NCBI GenBank assembly: GCA_910584605.1
Contig: CAJUAW010000004.1
Coordinates: 33,424-49,618, forward strand
Direction of reading: 5' to 3'
Source: an uncultured Oscillospiraceae bacterium
GTDB taxonomy: Bacteria; Bacillota_A; Clostridia; Oscillospirales; Oscillospiraceae
Length of the DNA stretch: 16,195 nucleotides
Under the pieces are notes generated by a model. The model had not been told where the DNA came from, did no database searches, and worked only from the letters and a program-made list of their open reading frames with translations. The translations under genes were made by a program, and so were the position numbers. Within the stretch, counting starts at the first letter, position 1. Each line of letters begins with the position of its first letter. This document shows, piece by piece, positions 1 to 7,103 of the stretch.

Positions 1-84
1 CTCAATGATCTGCCGGTCCAGACGGCTGGCCCCGTCGTACCGGCAGGGCTCGCCTAAAAAGCAATGGCTGACTAAAATGTTCAT
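1..84 (-). CDS. DUF523 family protein (N-terminal fragment, cut by window edge)
   Basis: Only the first 28 codons are inside the window. They read MNILVSHCFLGEPCRYDGAS and onward, which matches the conserved start of DUF523 (YbbK-like) proteins: an N-terminal beta strand followed by a C-x-LG-x-x-x-RYDG motif. The function of DUF523 is not established; the conserved cysteines suggest metal or substrate binding. The ATG at 84 is preceded by an AAGGAG Shine-Dalgarno about 9 bases upstream. The start overlaps (ATGA) the stop of a short upstream reading frame that I interpret as the remnant of a Cys-rich protein gene, so the two were probably translationally coupled. The family call rests on the N-terminus alone. 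Confidence 0.75.
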   Translation of the reverse strand, partial: MNILVSHCFLGEPCRYDGASRLDRQIIE

Positions 85-238
85 GCTAGTTCTCCTTCGT
101 TTTTGTTCAGCTTCAGGAAAATCCCCTGCTCCTGTCTGGCGGACTTCAGAATGGCAGCAGCTGGCAAGGTTTTTTCCTTCACAGATAATTCAAGCCGCAT
201 TGAGAAAACTGGGGATGTGCTCTGTAAAAATCCTTCAT
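81..238 (-). pseudogene. Remnant of a small CGLNC-type (DUF3795-like) protein gene
   Basis: Reading leftwards from an ATG at 238, the first frame gives a 19-residue peptide, MKDFYRAHPQFSQCGLNYL, then TGA at 181-179. The pattern FYxxHPxFSxCGLN is how a family of small clostridial Cys-rich proteins (DUF3795-like) begins, but the expected second Cys is Tyr here. A different frame, open from 200 to 81, ends in ILKSARQEQGIFLKLNKNEG, which resembles the C-terminal helix and LKL-K tail I remember for the same family. The two frames do not match, and the Cys-rich middle is absent. I therefore infer an internal deletion with a frameshift. The second frame still overlaps the DUF523 start by ATGA. The family assignment is from memory of the pattern. 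Alternatively, the 39-residue frame could be a real coupling leader peptide. Confidence 0.4.
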
Positions 239-251
239 AACCTTCTCCCGC

Positions 252-280
252 AAAAAAACGGCCCGCTGCTGAGCGGACCG
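252..280 (-). terminator. Rho-independent terminator of ireB
   Basis: On the minus strand a 9-bp stem (CGGTCCGCT/AGCGGGCCG, one G-U pair) with a 4-base loop is followed at once by seven T's (252-258). It starts 19 bases after the ireB stop codon and so closes a single-gene transcript. Confidence 0.85.
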
Positions 281-298
281 CTTATAGGCACATGAAAC

Positions 299-550
299 TC
301 AGTTGTTTAGGTAGTACCGAACCACAGTCTGGAGCAGTTCATCCCGATCCACCTTGCGGATCAAAGCCCGGGCATTGTTATGGTTGGTGATATAGGTGGG
401 ATCCTCGGACAGGATATAGCCCACAATCTGATTGATGGGGTTGTATCCCTTCTCCTGCAGAGCCTGATAGACCGTGGTCAAAATCGCCTTGATCTCCAGG
501 TCCCGCTGATCGCCCAAGCTGAATTTACGGGTAAAGTCCATATCCTCCAT
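299..550 (-). CDS. ireB: IreB family regulatory phosphoprotein
   Basis: This 83-residue protein is typical IreB/UPF0297 (YrzL) in length. The core motifs are EKGYNPINQIVGYILS and DPTYITNHNNAR, followed by ARALIRKVDRDELLQTVVRYYL. In Enterococcus faecalis, IreB is a small dimeric protein phosphorylated by the PASTA kinase IreK and involved in cephalosporin tolerance. The same link to a PASTA kinase is likely here but is inferred from the family. I chose the ATG at 550 (MEDMDFTRKF) because GGGAGGT lies 6 bases upstream; an in-frame ATG at 610 would add 20 unrelated residues. The gene has its own promoter (613-641) and terminator (252-280). In many Firmicutes the homologue sits with alaS, ruvX and a DUF1292 gene, none of which is visible here. 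Confidence 0.93.
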   Translation of the reverse strand: MEDMDFTRKFSLGDQRDLEIKAILTTVYQALQEKGYNPINQIVGYILSEDPTYITNHNNARALIRKVDRDELLQTVVRYYLNN

Positions 551-612
551 AGTAGCACCTCCCATATGGACAGTTTCCCTTCTGCTGCAGGCAAAAGGGC
601 CGCTTTTCACAT

Positions 613-641
613 AGTGTACTCCAAAACCTTGTCAATGTAAA
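613..641 (-). promoter_or_regulatory. Sigma-A type promoter of ireB
   Basis: On the minus strand, TTTACA (641-636), a 17-base spacer and TACACT (618-613) form a near-consensus vegetative promoter. The start codon lies about 60 bases downstream. A TTGACA begins just inside the spacer but gives poorer spacing. Confidence 0.75.
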
Positions 642-676
642 GAGATTTGCAAAAATTTAATATAAATGAAATATTT

Positions 677-1873
677 CTAGCGCTCCGTCATTGCGGCGGC
701 CGCCAGCTGAAACAGCGCCGACGCCATCGCCAGGATAAACACGTACTGTACACCCCAGGCGTTCCAGATCAAACCCATCACAGGGGACGCAATAATGGCC
801 ATAATGTGGTCCACGCTCAAGCCTACAGAGAGGGTCCGGGTGACCTCGCTGGGGTCTAGAGCGATGGAACGCATCATGTAGGAATGGACCATGTTGAACT
901 GCTCAAACAGGACGCACAGCACGTAGGCTCCAAAAACCAGCCAGGTCTGCCAGTCCCCCAGATGGAAGGAACCGTTGGCCAACATCCCGGCCAGCAGTCC
1001 CATAAACGAGAAGGTGACCGCGATATAGGCCGCCTCCACCAGCAGCATCCTCCTTACGCCCAGCTTGTCCAGCATGTTGCCAATGACCGGCGCAACCAGC
1101 GTCCCCGCAAAATGGACGACAATGGTGAGCAGAGCCACCGTATCCGCCCCCTGCCCCAACAGATTGATGATGACCCAGGGCGCAAACACAATTTTGATGC
1201 GCTTCTGACAGCCATAGGCCAGTGTCACCATATAGTAGGGCATGTACCGCTTGCGGAACAGCAGCTTATGGTTTTTGACCGTATCCTTTTGCGGAAGGGA
1301 GACCGCCATTGCCGCCAGCAGAAGTATGGCTCCGGCGGTGGCGGCGGCTCCAAGGGCAAAGGGCAGGATCATCCGGGTCTCAAAGCGGAAAAAGCCGGTC
1401 CGGAAGCCAAAGAAGACCATCACCGCCGCCACCATATTGAACAGGGTGTTGACCCCCTTGAAAGCTCCCAGAGTGGTCCCTACCCGGCCCTTCTCCGCCA
1501 GATCCATGGAAATTGCGTCGTTGAGGGGCATAAACAGGTGCATACCCAGCGAATGGATGAACAGAAATAGCAGCATCGTCCCGTATTCTGGGGAAAACCA
1601 GCCCAGGACGATAAAGCCGGTCAGGACCAGGACCTGAGCCGCCACAGACATCCAAAGGTTGCCCAGCAGACCCAGCGCGGCTACCAGCACCATGCACAGG
1701 ATGCCGGGGCTCTCCCGCGGAATCTCAATAAACCCCCGTTGGACGGAATTAATATGAAAAGCCTCGTTAAAATAGTTGGAAAAGATGTTGTTGCCCAGGC
1801 CGTTGGCCAGAGCGGTGAGGGCCAGCACCGCCAGGAACATTTTTACGGCCCACTGTCGCTTCTGTTCGGTCAT
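677..1873 (-). CDS. MFS transporter
   Basis: This 398-residue, very hydrophobic protein has about 12 predicted membrane segments and the usual length of a major facilitator. The N-terminal half carries a polar cluster (ISMDLAEKGRVGTTLGAFKG) between helices, and the central loop is basic (KDTVKNHKLLFRKRY). The second half has the loop GNMLDKLGVRRM, which fits the MFS motif G-x-x-x-D-x-x-G-R/K-R/K. The substrate cannot be told from sequence; drug or metabolite export is as likely as uptake. It starts 29 bases after the upstream small hypothetical gene, with AGGAGAGAG before the ATG, so it is probably the last gene of the uppP-ftsK unit. I see no convincing terminator in the AT-rich 641-676 gap behind it, which holds the ireB -35 element. 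Confidence 0.88.
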   Translation of the reverse strand: MTEQKRQWAVKMFLAVLALTALANGLGNNIFSNYFNEAFHINSVQRGFIEIPRESPGILCMVLVAALGLLGNLWMSVAAQVLVLTGFIVLGWFSPEYGTMLLFLFIHSLGMHLFMPLNDAISMDLAEKGRVGTTLGAFKGVNTLFNMVAAVMVFFGFRTGFFRFETRMILPFALGAAATAGAILLLAAMAVSLPQKDTVKNHKLLFRKRYMPYYMVTLAYGCQKRIKIVFAPWVIINLLGQGADTVALLTIVVHFAGTLVAPVIGNMLDKLGVRRMLLVEAAYIAVTFSFMGLLAGMLANGSFHLGDWQTWLVFGAYVLCVLFEQFNMVHSYMMRSIALDPSEVTRTLSVGLSVDHIMAIIASPVMGLIWNAWGVQYVFILAMASALFQLAAAAMTER

Positions 1874-1902
1874 GTTTTGTACGCTCTCTCCTTTATGGTT
1901 CC

Positions 1903-2409
1903 CTAAAACGCGATGCTCTGATATCCGCTCCCGGCGATCTCCTCGTCTAAAAGCTGAATACCCACTCCGTTATTATTCGGGTCCTCGGCCCAGTCTCGGC
2001 TGAACAGCAGGTAGAGACAGCGCTTTCCATCGTAAACGTTCCGCATAATGCCGTCCGACGGGAGCGCCACCGTCTCCAGGGTTACCCATTTGCGCATCTC
2101 CTCCACCGTCTCGATCTCGGGCCACCAGGCGGCGAACTCCTCCGGGTCGTCGGGGCCGTAAGCGAAGCGCTCCTCCTCGTTGTAGTAACGGATGACTTCC
2201 TGCATCACAGCCTCCTGCAGGCCCGGCCATTTTTTCAGGAAAGAATGATAAGCTGCATGCTGCAACTCCGAAACCTCTGTCTGCTCTCCGAAACTGGAAT
2301 CGACTATCAGGTTCAGCTGTCTCTCCTCCCCGAAAAAGTCCAGATTTATATGGCCATTCCAGTAAAAACCGTCAAAGTCCAGTTCTCCAAACACTTGATC
2401 GATCATCAC
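1903..2409 (-). CDS. Small acidic hypothetical protein (DUF6985/DUF2004-like)
   Basis: This soluble acidic protein of 167-168 residues begins with FGELDFDGFYWNGHINLDFFGEER. It has a middle helical segment (HAAYHSFLKKWPGLQEAVMQEVIRYY in part) and ends in a beta-rich stretch with NNNGVGIQLLDEE. The start (FGEL, Trp-Gly strand, then an acidic strand) recalls DUF6985/DUF2004 proteins, whose function is unknown; I am not certain of the family. The gene overlaps the ftsK stop: a GTG start at 2409 shares GTGA with it, and an ATG at 2406 gives TGATG. GGAGGAGG sits 7 bases before the GTG, so I chose that. This makes it translationally coupled to ftsK. There is no signal peptide or membrane segment. 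Confidence 0.8.
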   Translation of the reverse strand: MMIDQVFGELDFDGFYWNGHINLDFFGEERQLNLIVDSSFGEQTEVSELQHAAYHSFLKKWPGLQEAVMQEVIRYYNEEERFAYGPDDPEEFAAWWPEIETVEEMRKWVTLETVALPSDGIMRNVYDGKRCLYLLFSRDWAEDPNNNGVGIQLLDEEIAGSGYQSIAF

Positions 2410-5237
2410 AGCGTATCCTCCTCCGCCCGGTCCAGAGCGTCGTCCACATCGAAGGGGGGCGCATCCTCCGCCGGGGCAGGGACGGGTTCCGAAGCGGGAG
2501 CGGCAGGCGCAAAGGAGTCACCTGGGGTGGTGATGCCTTGGCGGTACTTCATCTCCTGCCACTGCTCCTTGGTGATCAGCAGCTGCCGGGGCTTGCTGCC
2601 CTCAAAGGGACCTACAATGCCCTTCTCCTCCAACTGGTCCACCAGCCGGGCGGCCCGGGCGTAGCCCAGCTTCAGCCGGCGCTGGAGCATGGAGACAGAC
2701 GCCTGCCCGGTCTCCACCACCACCTCGGCGGCAGCATCGATGAGCTCGTCGTACTCGCTGTCCACATCCTCCGGAACGGAGCCTCCCACCCCCTTGGAGC
2801 CCTTCTCCTTCTCTGCGGCGTTGTGCTCGATCTCCTGCATGACGGAGTCGTCATACTGAGCGGCGCCGCTGTTCTGCTTGACAAAGTTTACCACAGCGGC
2901 CACCTCCGGGTCGGAGATAAAGCAGCCCTGAACCCGGGTCGGCTTGCCTACGCCAAGCGGAGCAAACAGCATGTCACCCCGGCCCACCAGCTTTTCCGCA
3001 CCCTGGGTGTCCAAGATAATGCGGGATTCCATGGCGGACGCCACGGCAAAAGCAATTCTTGAGGGAATGTTGGCCTTCATCAGGCCGGTGATCACATCGG
3101 CGGAGGGCCGCTGGGTGGCAATGACCAGGTGCATGCCGGCGGCACGGCCCATCTGGGCCACCCGGCAGATCGACTCCTCCACCTCCTTGGCAGCGACCAG
3201 CATCAGGTCGGCCAGCTCGTCGATGATGACCACGATGGAGGGCATTTTGTCCACGCCTTCGGTGCGCTCCGTGTAGGCGTTGTACTCCTCCAGCTTGCGC
3301 ACTCCGACCTCTGAGAAGGTGCGGTACCGCTTCATCATCTCGGTGACGGCCCACTGAAGGGCGCCCGCCGCCTTTTTGGGGTCGGTGACCACGGGAATCA
3401 GCAGGTGAGGGATGCCGTTATAGATGCCCAGCTCCACCATTTTGGGGTCCACCATAATCAGCCGGACCTCCTCCGGGGTAGATTTGTAGAGCAGAGAGGT
3501 AATGATGGTGTTGGTACACACCGATTTGCCGGAGCCGGTGGTACCGGCGATGAGCAGATGGGGCAGCTTGCCGATGTCGCCAATGATGGCCTGACCGCTG
3601 ATATCCTTGCCCACAGCAAAGGAGGTGTTGGACCGGCTGGCGGCAAAGGCGGAGGAGCCGATCACGGACCGGATACTCACCGGAGAGACCACCTTGTTGG
3701 GCACTTCGATGCCAACCACTGAAATTTTGTCGGGAATGGGAGCGATGCGTACACCGGCAGCCCCCAAGGCCAGGGCGATGTCATCGGCCAGGTTGGTCAG
3801 CTTGGTCAGCTTGACTCCCTGCTCCATAGACAGCTCATACCTGGTCACCGAGGGGCCCCGGACCACGTTGATAATGTTGGCGTTGATGCCGAAGGAGTGG
3901 ATCGTATCCCCCAGCCGCTGGCGGTTGGCGTTCAGCTCGCTGAGGGCCTCGCCGCCAATGTCCCCTGCGCTCTCCTTCAGGAGGGACAGAGGCGGATATT
4001 GGTAGGGCAGCGTCTCCTGGTTCATGGCCTGCTGGATCTCCGCTCCCAGTTGAGCAGCCTCGCTGGCAGCCTCCTGAGCCGTCACCTTCGCCAGCGCGGG
4101 CTCCGCCGCAGGGGCCGCAGTATGGGGACGCTCCAGGACAGGGGCCGCAGGGGGAGGCGTCACAGCAGGCGGCACAGGCCGGACCGGAGACGCCGGAGCG
4201 GCAGACGGCTCCTCCATCACCGGACTCACAGGCCGCACCGGCTCCGAGGCAATGGGCTCCACCGGAGCCATGTGGGAGGGCGGCGTAATCGGCTCCGGTT
4301 TGGAGATGGCGGGGAACTCCACCTCCATGATTTTGGATGCTGGCTCCTCCTGGGGCAGCACCACCTCCTCTTCCTCCGCCTCCACCGGAGGCTCCTCCCT
4401 GGGACGAAGAATCTGGTCCGGCGTAGGCACCCGGGGGCTTCGGTTGAAAAATCCCTTTTTCTTGGGCAGAGGCGTCTCTCTGTCCACCCGAGGGCCGTCC
4501 TCCATTGGGATGTCAATGGAGGCGCGGGCGGTCCTGCGGGAGGAGACCGGCTCCTCATACCGCTTCTGGCTCCCGCAGCTCTGGGCCCGGCTCCGGCGGA
4601 CCGGCTCGGGCTCCGGCTCGTACTCCGGGCGGTTGAAGACCCAGTCGGCCACATCCACGATGGAGCGGTCAAAGGCGGCCAGTCCCATAAACACCCCAAC
4701 GATCACGAAGACGATGGTGGCTCCAAGAGCGGTAAACAGAGAGACGCATACCTGAGCCAGAAGACCGCCCAGGGCTCCTCCAGACTGCAGCGCCTTTCCG
4801 CTGTCCAGCAGGCTCCCCCACAGATCTCCGTTCCACTCCATAGGCTCGATCAGGATGGCGTGGAGCATACAGGAGAAGATCAGCGGCAGGACCAGGGCGC
4901 AGGTCAGCCGCAGCTGAACCGGGCGTCCCCGGTGGAAGCCCAGAATGTAAGCCCCCAGCAGCAGGGCCGGAGGGGTGAGCAGAAAGCCGTAGCCCAGCAG
5001 GCCCTTGAGCAGAGAGCAGAACCAGCTGATAAAAATGGCCTCCATATTAAAATAGCCCAGGGCGGAGAAAATGGCCAGCAGAAGGCAGACCACTGCCCCT
5101 ACCTCCCGGCGGACAGGCTTCTGCGCAGACGCCTGACGGCTCTTGGAGCCGCTTTTGGCCCGGCTCCCGCTGGAGGAGCCGCTCCTCCCTCCGCTGGACG
5201 CGGAGCGGCTCCCCCCTGTTTTCTTTTGTGTTGCCAT
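2406..5237 (-). CDS. ftsK: FtsK/SpoIIIE family DNA translocase
   Basis: This 943-residue septal DNA pump moves chromosomes during division or, in spore formers, into the forespore. In order: a Ser/Gly/Arg/Lys-rich start (1-44); four membrane helices (about 46-185); a long Pro/Glu-rich linker (about 190-400); the alpha/beta motor with Walker A GTTGSGKS (about 565-572) and Walker B IVVIIDELADLM (about 666-677); and the winged-helix gamma domain that reads DNA orientation, with GYARAARLVDQLEEKGIVGP (about 825-885). It is longer than Bacillus SpoIIIE, mostly in the linker, and has an unusual Pro/Ala/Asp tail of about 57 residues after the gamma domain. It starts 36 bases after uppP, with AAAGGA upstream of ATG. 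Whether it acts as FtsK or SpoIIIE cannot be told from sequence. Confidence 0.97.
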   Translation of the reverse strand: MATQKKTGGSRSASSGGRSGSSSGSRAKSGSKSRQASAQKPVRREVGAVVCLLLAIFSALGYFNMEAIFISWFCSLLKGLLGYGFLLTPPALLLGAYILGFHRGRPVQLRLTCALVLPLIFSCMLHAILIEPMEWNGDLWGSLLDSGKALQSGGALGGLLAQVCVSLFTALGATIVFVIVGVFMGLAAFDRSIVDVADWVFNRPEYEPEPEPVRRSRAQSCGSQKRYEEPVSSRRTARASIDIPMEDGPRVDRETPLPKKKGFFNRSPRVPTPDQILRPREEPPVEAEEEEVVLPQEEPASKIMEVEFPAISKPEPITPPSHMAPVEPIASEPVRPVSPVMEEPSAAPASPVRPVPPAVTPPPAAPVLERPHTAAPAAEPALAKVTAQEAASEAAQLGAEIQQAMNQETLPYQYPPLSLLKESAGDIGGEALSELNANRQRLGDTIHSFGINANIINVVRGPSVTRYELSMEQGVKLTKLTNLADDIALALGAAGVRIAPIPDKISVVGIEVPNKVVSPVSIRSVIGSSAFAASRSNTSFAVGKDISGQAIIGDIGKLPHLLIAGTTGSGKSVCTNTIITSLLYKSTPEEVRLIMVDPKMVELGIYNGIPHLLIPVVTDPKKAAGALQWAVTEMMKRYRTFSEVGVRKLEEYNAYTERTEGVDKMPSIVVIIDELADLMLVAAKEVEESICRVAQMGRAAGMHLVIATQRPSADVITGLMKANIPSRIAFAVASAMESRIILDTQGAEKLVGRGDMLFAPLGVGKPTRVQGCFISDPEVAAVVNFVKQNSGAAQYDDSVMQEIEHNAAEKEKGSKGVGGSVPEDVDSEYDELIDAAAEVVVETGQASVSMLQRRLKLGYARAARLVDQLEEKGIVGPFEGSKPRQLLITKEQWQEMKYRQGITTPGDSFAPAAPASEPVPAPAEDAPPFDVDDALDRAEEDTL

Positions 5238-5273
5238 ATGTAAATCGTTCCTTTCGGATGGTAAACTCAGGCC

Positions 5274-6131
5274 TTATGCTGCCACTGGTACGAAGGTCCA
5301 TCCCATAACGGTCAGCAGGATGAACAGCGCACCCGCGCCCCAGCAGTAGAAGGCGAATGCCCCAAACCGGCCCCGGCTGGCCAGCAGCTTCACCAACTGG
5401 ATGGAGAAATAGCCCACCACAGCAGCCACAATCATACCCACCAGATATTTGGGGATATTTTCCGGAGGAACGCCCCCCTCCAACTCCATCACGTCCAGCA
5501 CCTCCAGCAGAGTGGCACCCAAGACGGCTGGCAGAGACATCAGGAAGGAATACCGCACCGCAAATCTCCGGTCAAAGCCCCGGACCATGCCCGCAGAGAT
5601 GGTACAGCCTGACCGGGACAGCCCCGGAATGGTGGCCACCCCCTGGGCCGCGCCGACCAGCAGCACATCCAGCAGAGTGGCGTTTCGCGCGGTCTTGCGC
5701 CCCGATCCCATCTGATCGGACAGGAACAGGATGCAGCCGGTGACCAGCAGGGCGCCGCAGACAAAAAAGGGATTGGTTCCAAAGGCTTCCACCCGGTCCT
5801 TGATGGGGAGCACCAGAAACAGGGGCAGGGTGCCCACAATGATCAGCAGCACCATCCGCCGGGCCTCAGGCGGGTTGCCCCGGTAGGACCGGTGGGAAAA
5901 CAGGTTGCCGATGAAGCAGAAAAACTCCACGATCATCTCCCAGATGTCACGCCAGTAGACTACGCACACCGCCAGCAGTGTGGCAAAATGGAGCAGGACG
6001 TTAAAGAGCTGGTCCGGCTCCGGCATGCCGAAAAAGTGTTGGAACAGTGTCAGGTGTCCCGAGCTGGAGATGGGCAGAAATTCAGCTACGCCCTGGACAA
6101 AGCCCAAGATGACGGACATGAAATAGGTCAA
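5274..6131 (-). CDS. uppP: Undecaprenyl-diphosphatase UppP (BacA)
   Basis: This integral membrane enzyme removes one phosphate from undecaprenyl diphosphate, recycling the lipid carrier for peptidoglycan and wall polymers; overexpression gives bacitracin resistance in other bacteria. Both signature motifs are present: VQGVAEFLPISSSGHL near the N-terminus (Glu17, Ser24, His26) and PGLSRSG with the catalytic Arg near 173. Two ATGs are possible (6167, 6119), but neither has a Shine-Dalgarno. A TTG at 6131 has GGGGGG 9 bases upstream and gives MTYFMSVILGFVQG, the same N-terminal length as the family, so I chose it (285 residues). An extended -10 promoter (6181-6192) and a hairpin (6147-6167) lie upstream. 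ftsK follows after 36 bases. Confidence 0.95.
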   Translation of the reverse strand: MTYFMSVILGFVQGVAEFLPISSSGHLTLFQHFFGMPEPDQLFNVLLHFATLLAVCVVYWRDIWEMIVEFFCFIGNLFSHRSYRGNPPEARRMVLLIIVGTLPLFLVLPIKDRVEAFGTNPFFVCGALLVTGCILFLSDQMGSGRKTARNATLLDVLLVGAAQGVATIPGLSRSGCTISAGMVRGFDRRFAVRYSFLMSLPAVLGATLLEVLDVMELEGGVPPENIPKYLVGMIVAAVVGYFSIQLVKLLASRGRFGAFAFYCWGAGALFILLTVMGWTFVPVAA

Positions 6132-6146
6132 AATAATGTACCCCCC

Positions 6147-6167
6147 AAAAAATGGGCAAAAGCCCAT
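6147..6167 (-). promoter_or_regulatory. Leader hairpin with T tract before uppP
   Basis: On the minus strand ATGGGC-TTTT-GCCCAT forms a perfect 6-bp stem followed by TTTTT. It lies between the likely transcription start (about 6174) and the GGGGGG ribosome binding site of uppP (6146-6141). It looks like a short intrinsic terminator or 5' stabiliser. With such a short stem, termination would be weak at best. Confidence 0.5.
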
Positions 6168-6180
6168 AAAGTCACTGAAT

Positions 6181-6192
6181 ATTATATTAGCA
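6181..6192 (-). promoter_or_regulatory. Extended -10 promoter of uppP
   Basis: On the minus strand TGTGCTAATATAAT contains a TGnTAATAT extended -10 overlapping a perfect TATAAT (6186-6181). No good -35 hexamer is found 16-19 bases upstream, which is usual for extended -10 promoters. It would give uppP and the downstream ftsK genes a start independent of tepA. Confidence 0.6.
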
Positions 6193-6248
6193 CAAGGCGG
6201 GGGAAAATTCCAGTGTTTTTATCACAGATCTGCTGCGGCCAGGAAGGG

Positions 6249-6283
6249 CTGAACCGGAGGGGGGAGATTCCCCGCCGGTTCAG
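6249..6283 (-). other. Strong hairpin overlapping the tepA stop codon
   Basis: A perfect 9-bp outer stem (CTGAACCGG/CCGGTTCAG) encloses an inner GGGGA/TCCCC stem. The TGA stop of tepA (6282-6280) lies inside the outer arm. No T run follows on the minus strand, so it is not a canonical terminator. A 3' mRNA stabiliser or an imperfect terminator is possible. Confidence 0.55.
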
Positions 6284-6972
6284 TCCTGTTCCGCCCCTCT
6301 TACTTCGATCATCTCGTGGAGGCTGCACAGCGCATCGGACAGCCCACCGATCCGGTCGATGAGTCCCAGCTCCACCGCTTCCTCCCCGTATATGACGCTG
6401 CCCACGTCAGCGGCCAGCTCTCCGGTCTGGAGCATCAGCTTTGTAAAAGCTTCCCGCTTGATACCGCTGTTGGCCGTCACAAACTGCAGAATGCGCTCCT
6501 GGATGCGTTCAAAGTAGTAAAACGTTTGAGGCACGCCGATCACCAGGCCGTTGAGCCGGACCGGGTGGATGGTCATGGCCGCCGAGGGCGCGATGAAGGA
6601 CCGCTTGGCCGATACCGCCAGCGGCACCCCGATGGAGTGGCTTCCGCCCAACACCAGGGAGACGGTAGGCTTGGACATGGAGGCAATCACCTCCGAGATT
6701 GCCAGCCCGGCCTCCACATCTCCCCCGCCGTTGTTCAGCAGGATGAGCAGGCCGTCGATCTGCTCGCTCTCCTCGATCATGGCCAGCAGGGGCAGGACGT
6801 GCTCATACTTGGTGCTCTTGCTGGTGGGGGGCAGCAGCTGATGGCCCTCGATCTGCCCTACAATGGTCAAAACATAGATGGTCCCGCGCTCCGTGCGGAT
6901 CAGCGAGGAGCCCAGGTCAATGATCGGCTGGACATCCCCCTCCTGGGGCAGCTGGTCCTGGTTTTCGTCCAT
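6280..6972 (-). CDS. tepA: ClpP-like serine peptidase, TepA/YmfB type
   Basis: This 230-residue ClpP-fold protein matches Bacillus TepA (translocation-enhancing protein, YmfB) closely along its length. Motifs are TIVGQIEGH, PPTSKSTKYEH, NNGGGDVEAGLAISEVI, VLGGSHSIGVP with the likely nucleophile Ser113, and MTIHPVRLNGLVIGVPQTF with His136. TepA has been linked to protein export and signal-peptide turnover in Bacillus; its exact substrates are unclear. It has no signal peptide, so it is cytoplasmic. AAAGGAGG lies 8 bases before the ATG. In Bacillus subtilis the homologue sits close to spoIIIE, as it does here with uppP inserted. A strong hairpin covers its stop codon. I could not find a convincing promoter for it in the 131-base divergent gap. 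Confidence 0.93.
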   Translation of the reverse strand: MDENQDQLPQEGDVQPIIDLGSSLIRTERGTIYVLTIVGQIEGHQLLPPTSKSTKYEHVLPLLAMIEESEQIDGLLILLNNGGGDVEAGLAISEVIASMSKPTVSLVLGGSHSIGVPLAVSAKRSFIAPSAAMTIHPVRLNGLVIGVPQTFYYFERIQERILQFVTANSGIKREAFTKLMLQTGELAADVGSVIYGEEAVELGLIDRIGGLSDALCSLHEMIEVRGAEQD

Positions 6973-7050
6973 GAATGTTCCCTCCTTTTGGCTTAGTCTT
7001 TGCCAAACAGGAGGCTTTTACACTCAAATTGCCGCTCTACTTTTCGTAGG

Positions 7051-7079
7051 TTGCCTTTTTCTCCAACGGGCCTTACAAT
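7051..7079 (+). promoter_or_regulatory. Promoter of the XRE regulator gene
   Basis: TTGCCT (7051-7056), a 17-base spacer and TACAAT (7074-7079) precede the ATG by 24 bases. A short inverted repeat, CTAC-TTTTC-GTAG (7037-7049), abuts the -35 and could be an operator for self-regulation, but it has only 4 bp. Confidence 0.7.
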
Positions 7080-7103
7080 AACGGACAGAAAGGAGCGTGT
7101 CAT

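Noticed and set aside
641..676. Possible terminator of the MFS gene in the AT-rich gap
   Set aside because: Only weak A/T self-pairing is seen and there is no stable stem. The region also holds the ireB -35 element.
3897..5243. 448-codon open frame on the plus strand, rich in His, Arg and Gly
   Set aside because: It is antisense to ftsK, which has full domain evidence. The composition is typical of a GC-rich shadow frame, and no domain is recognisable.
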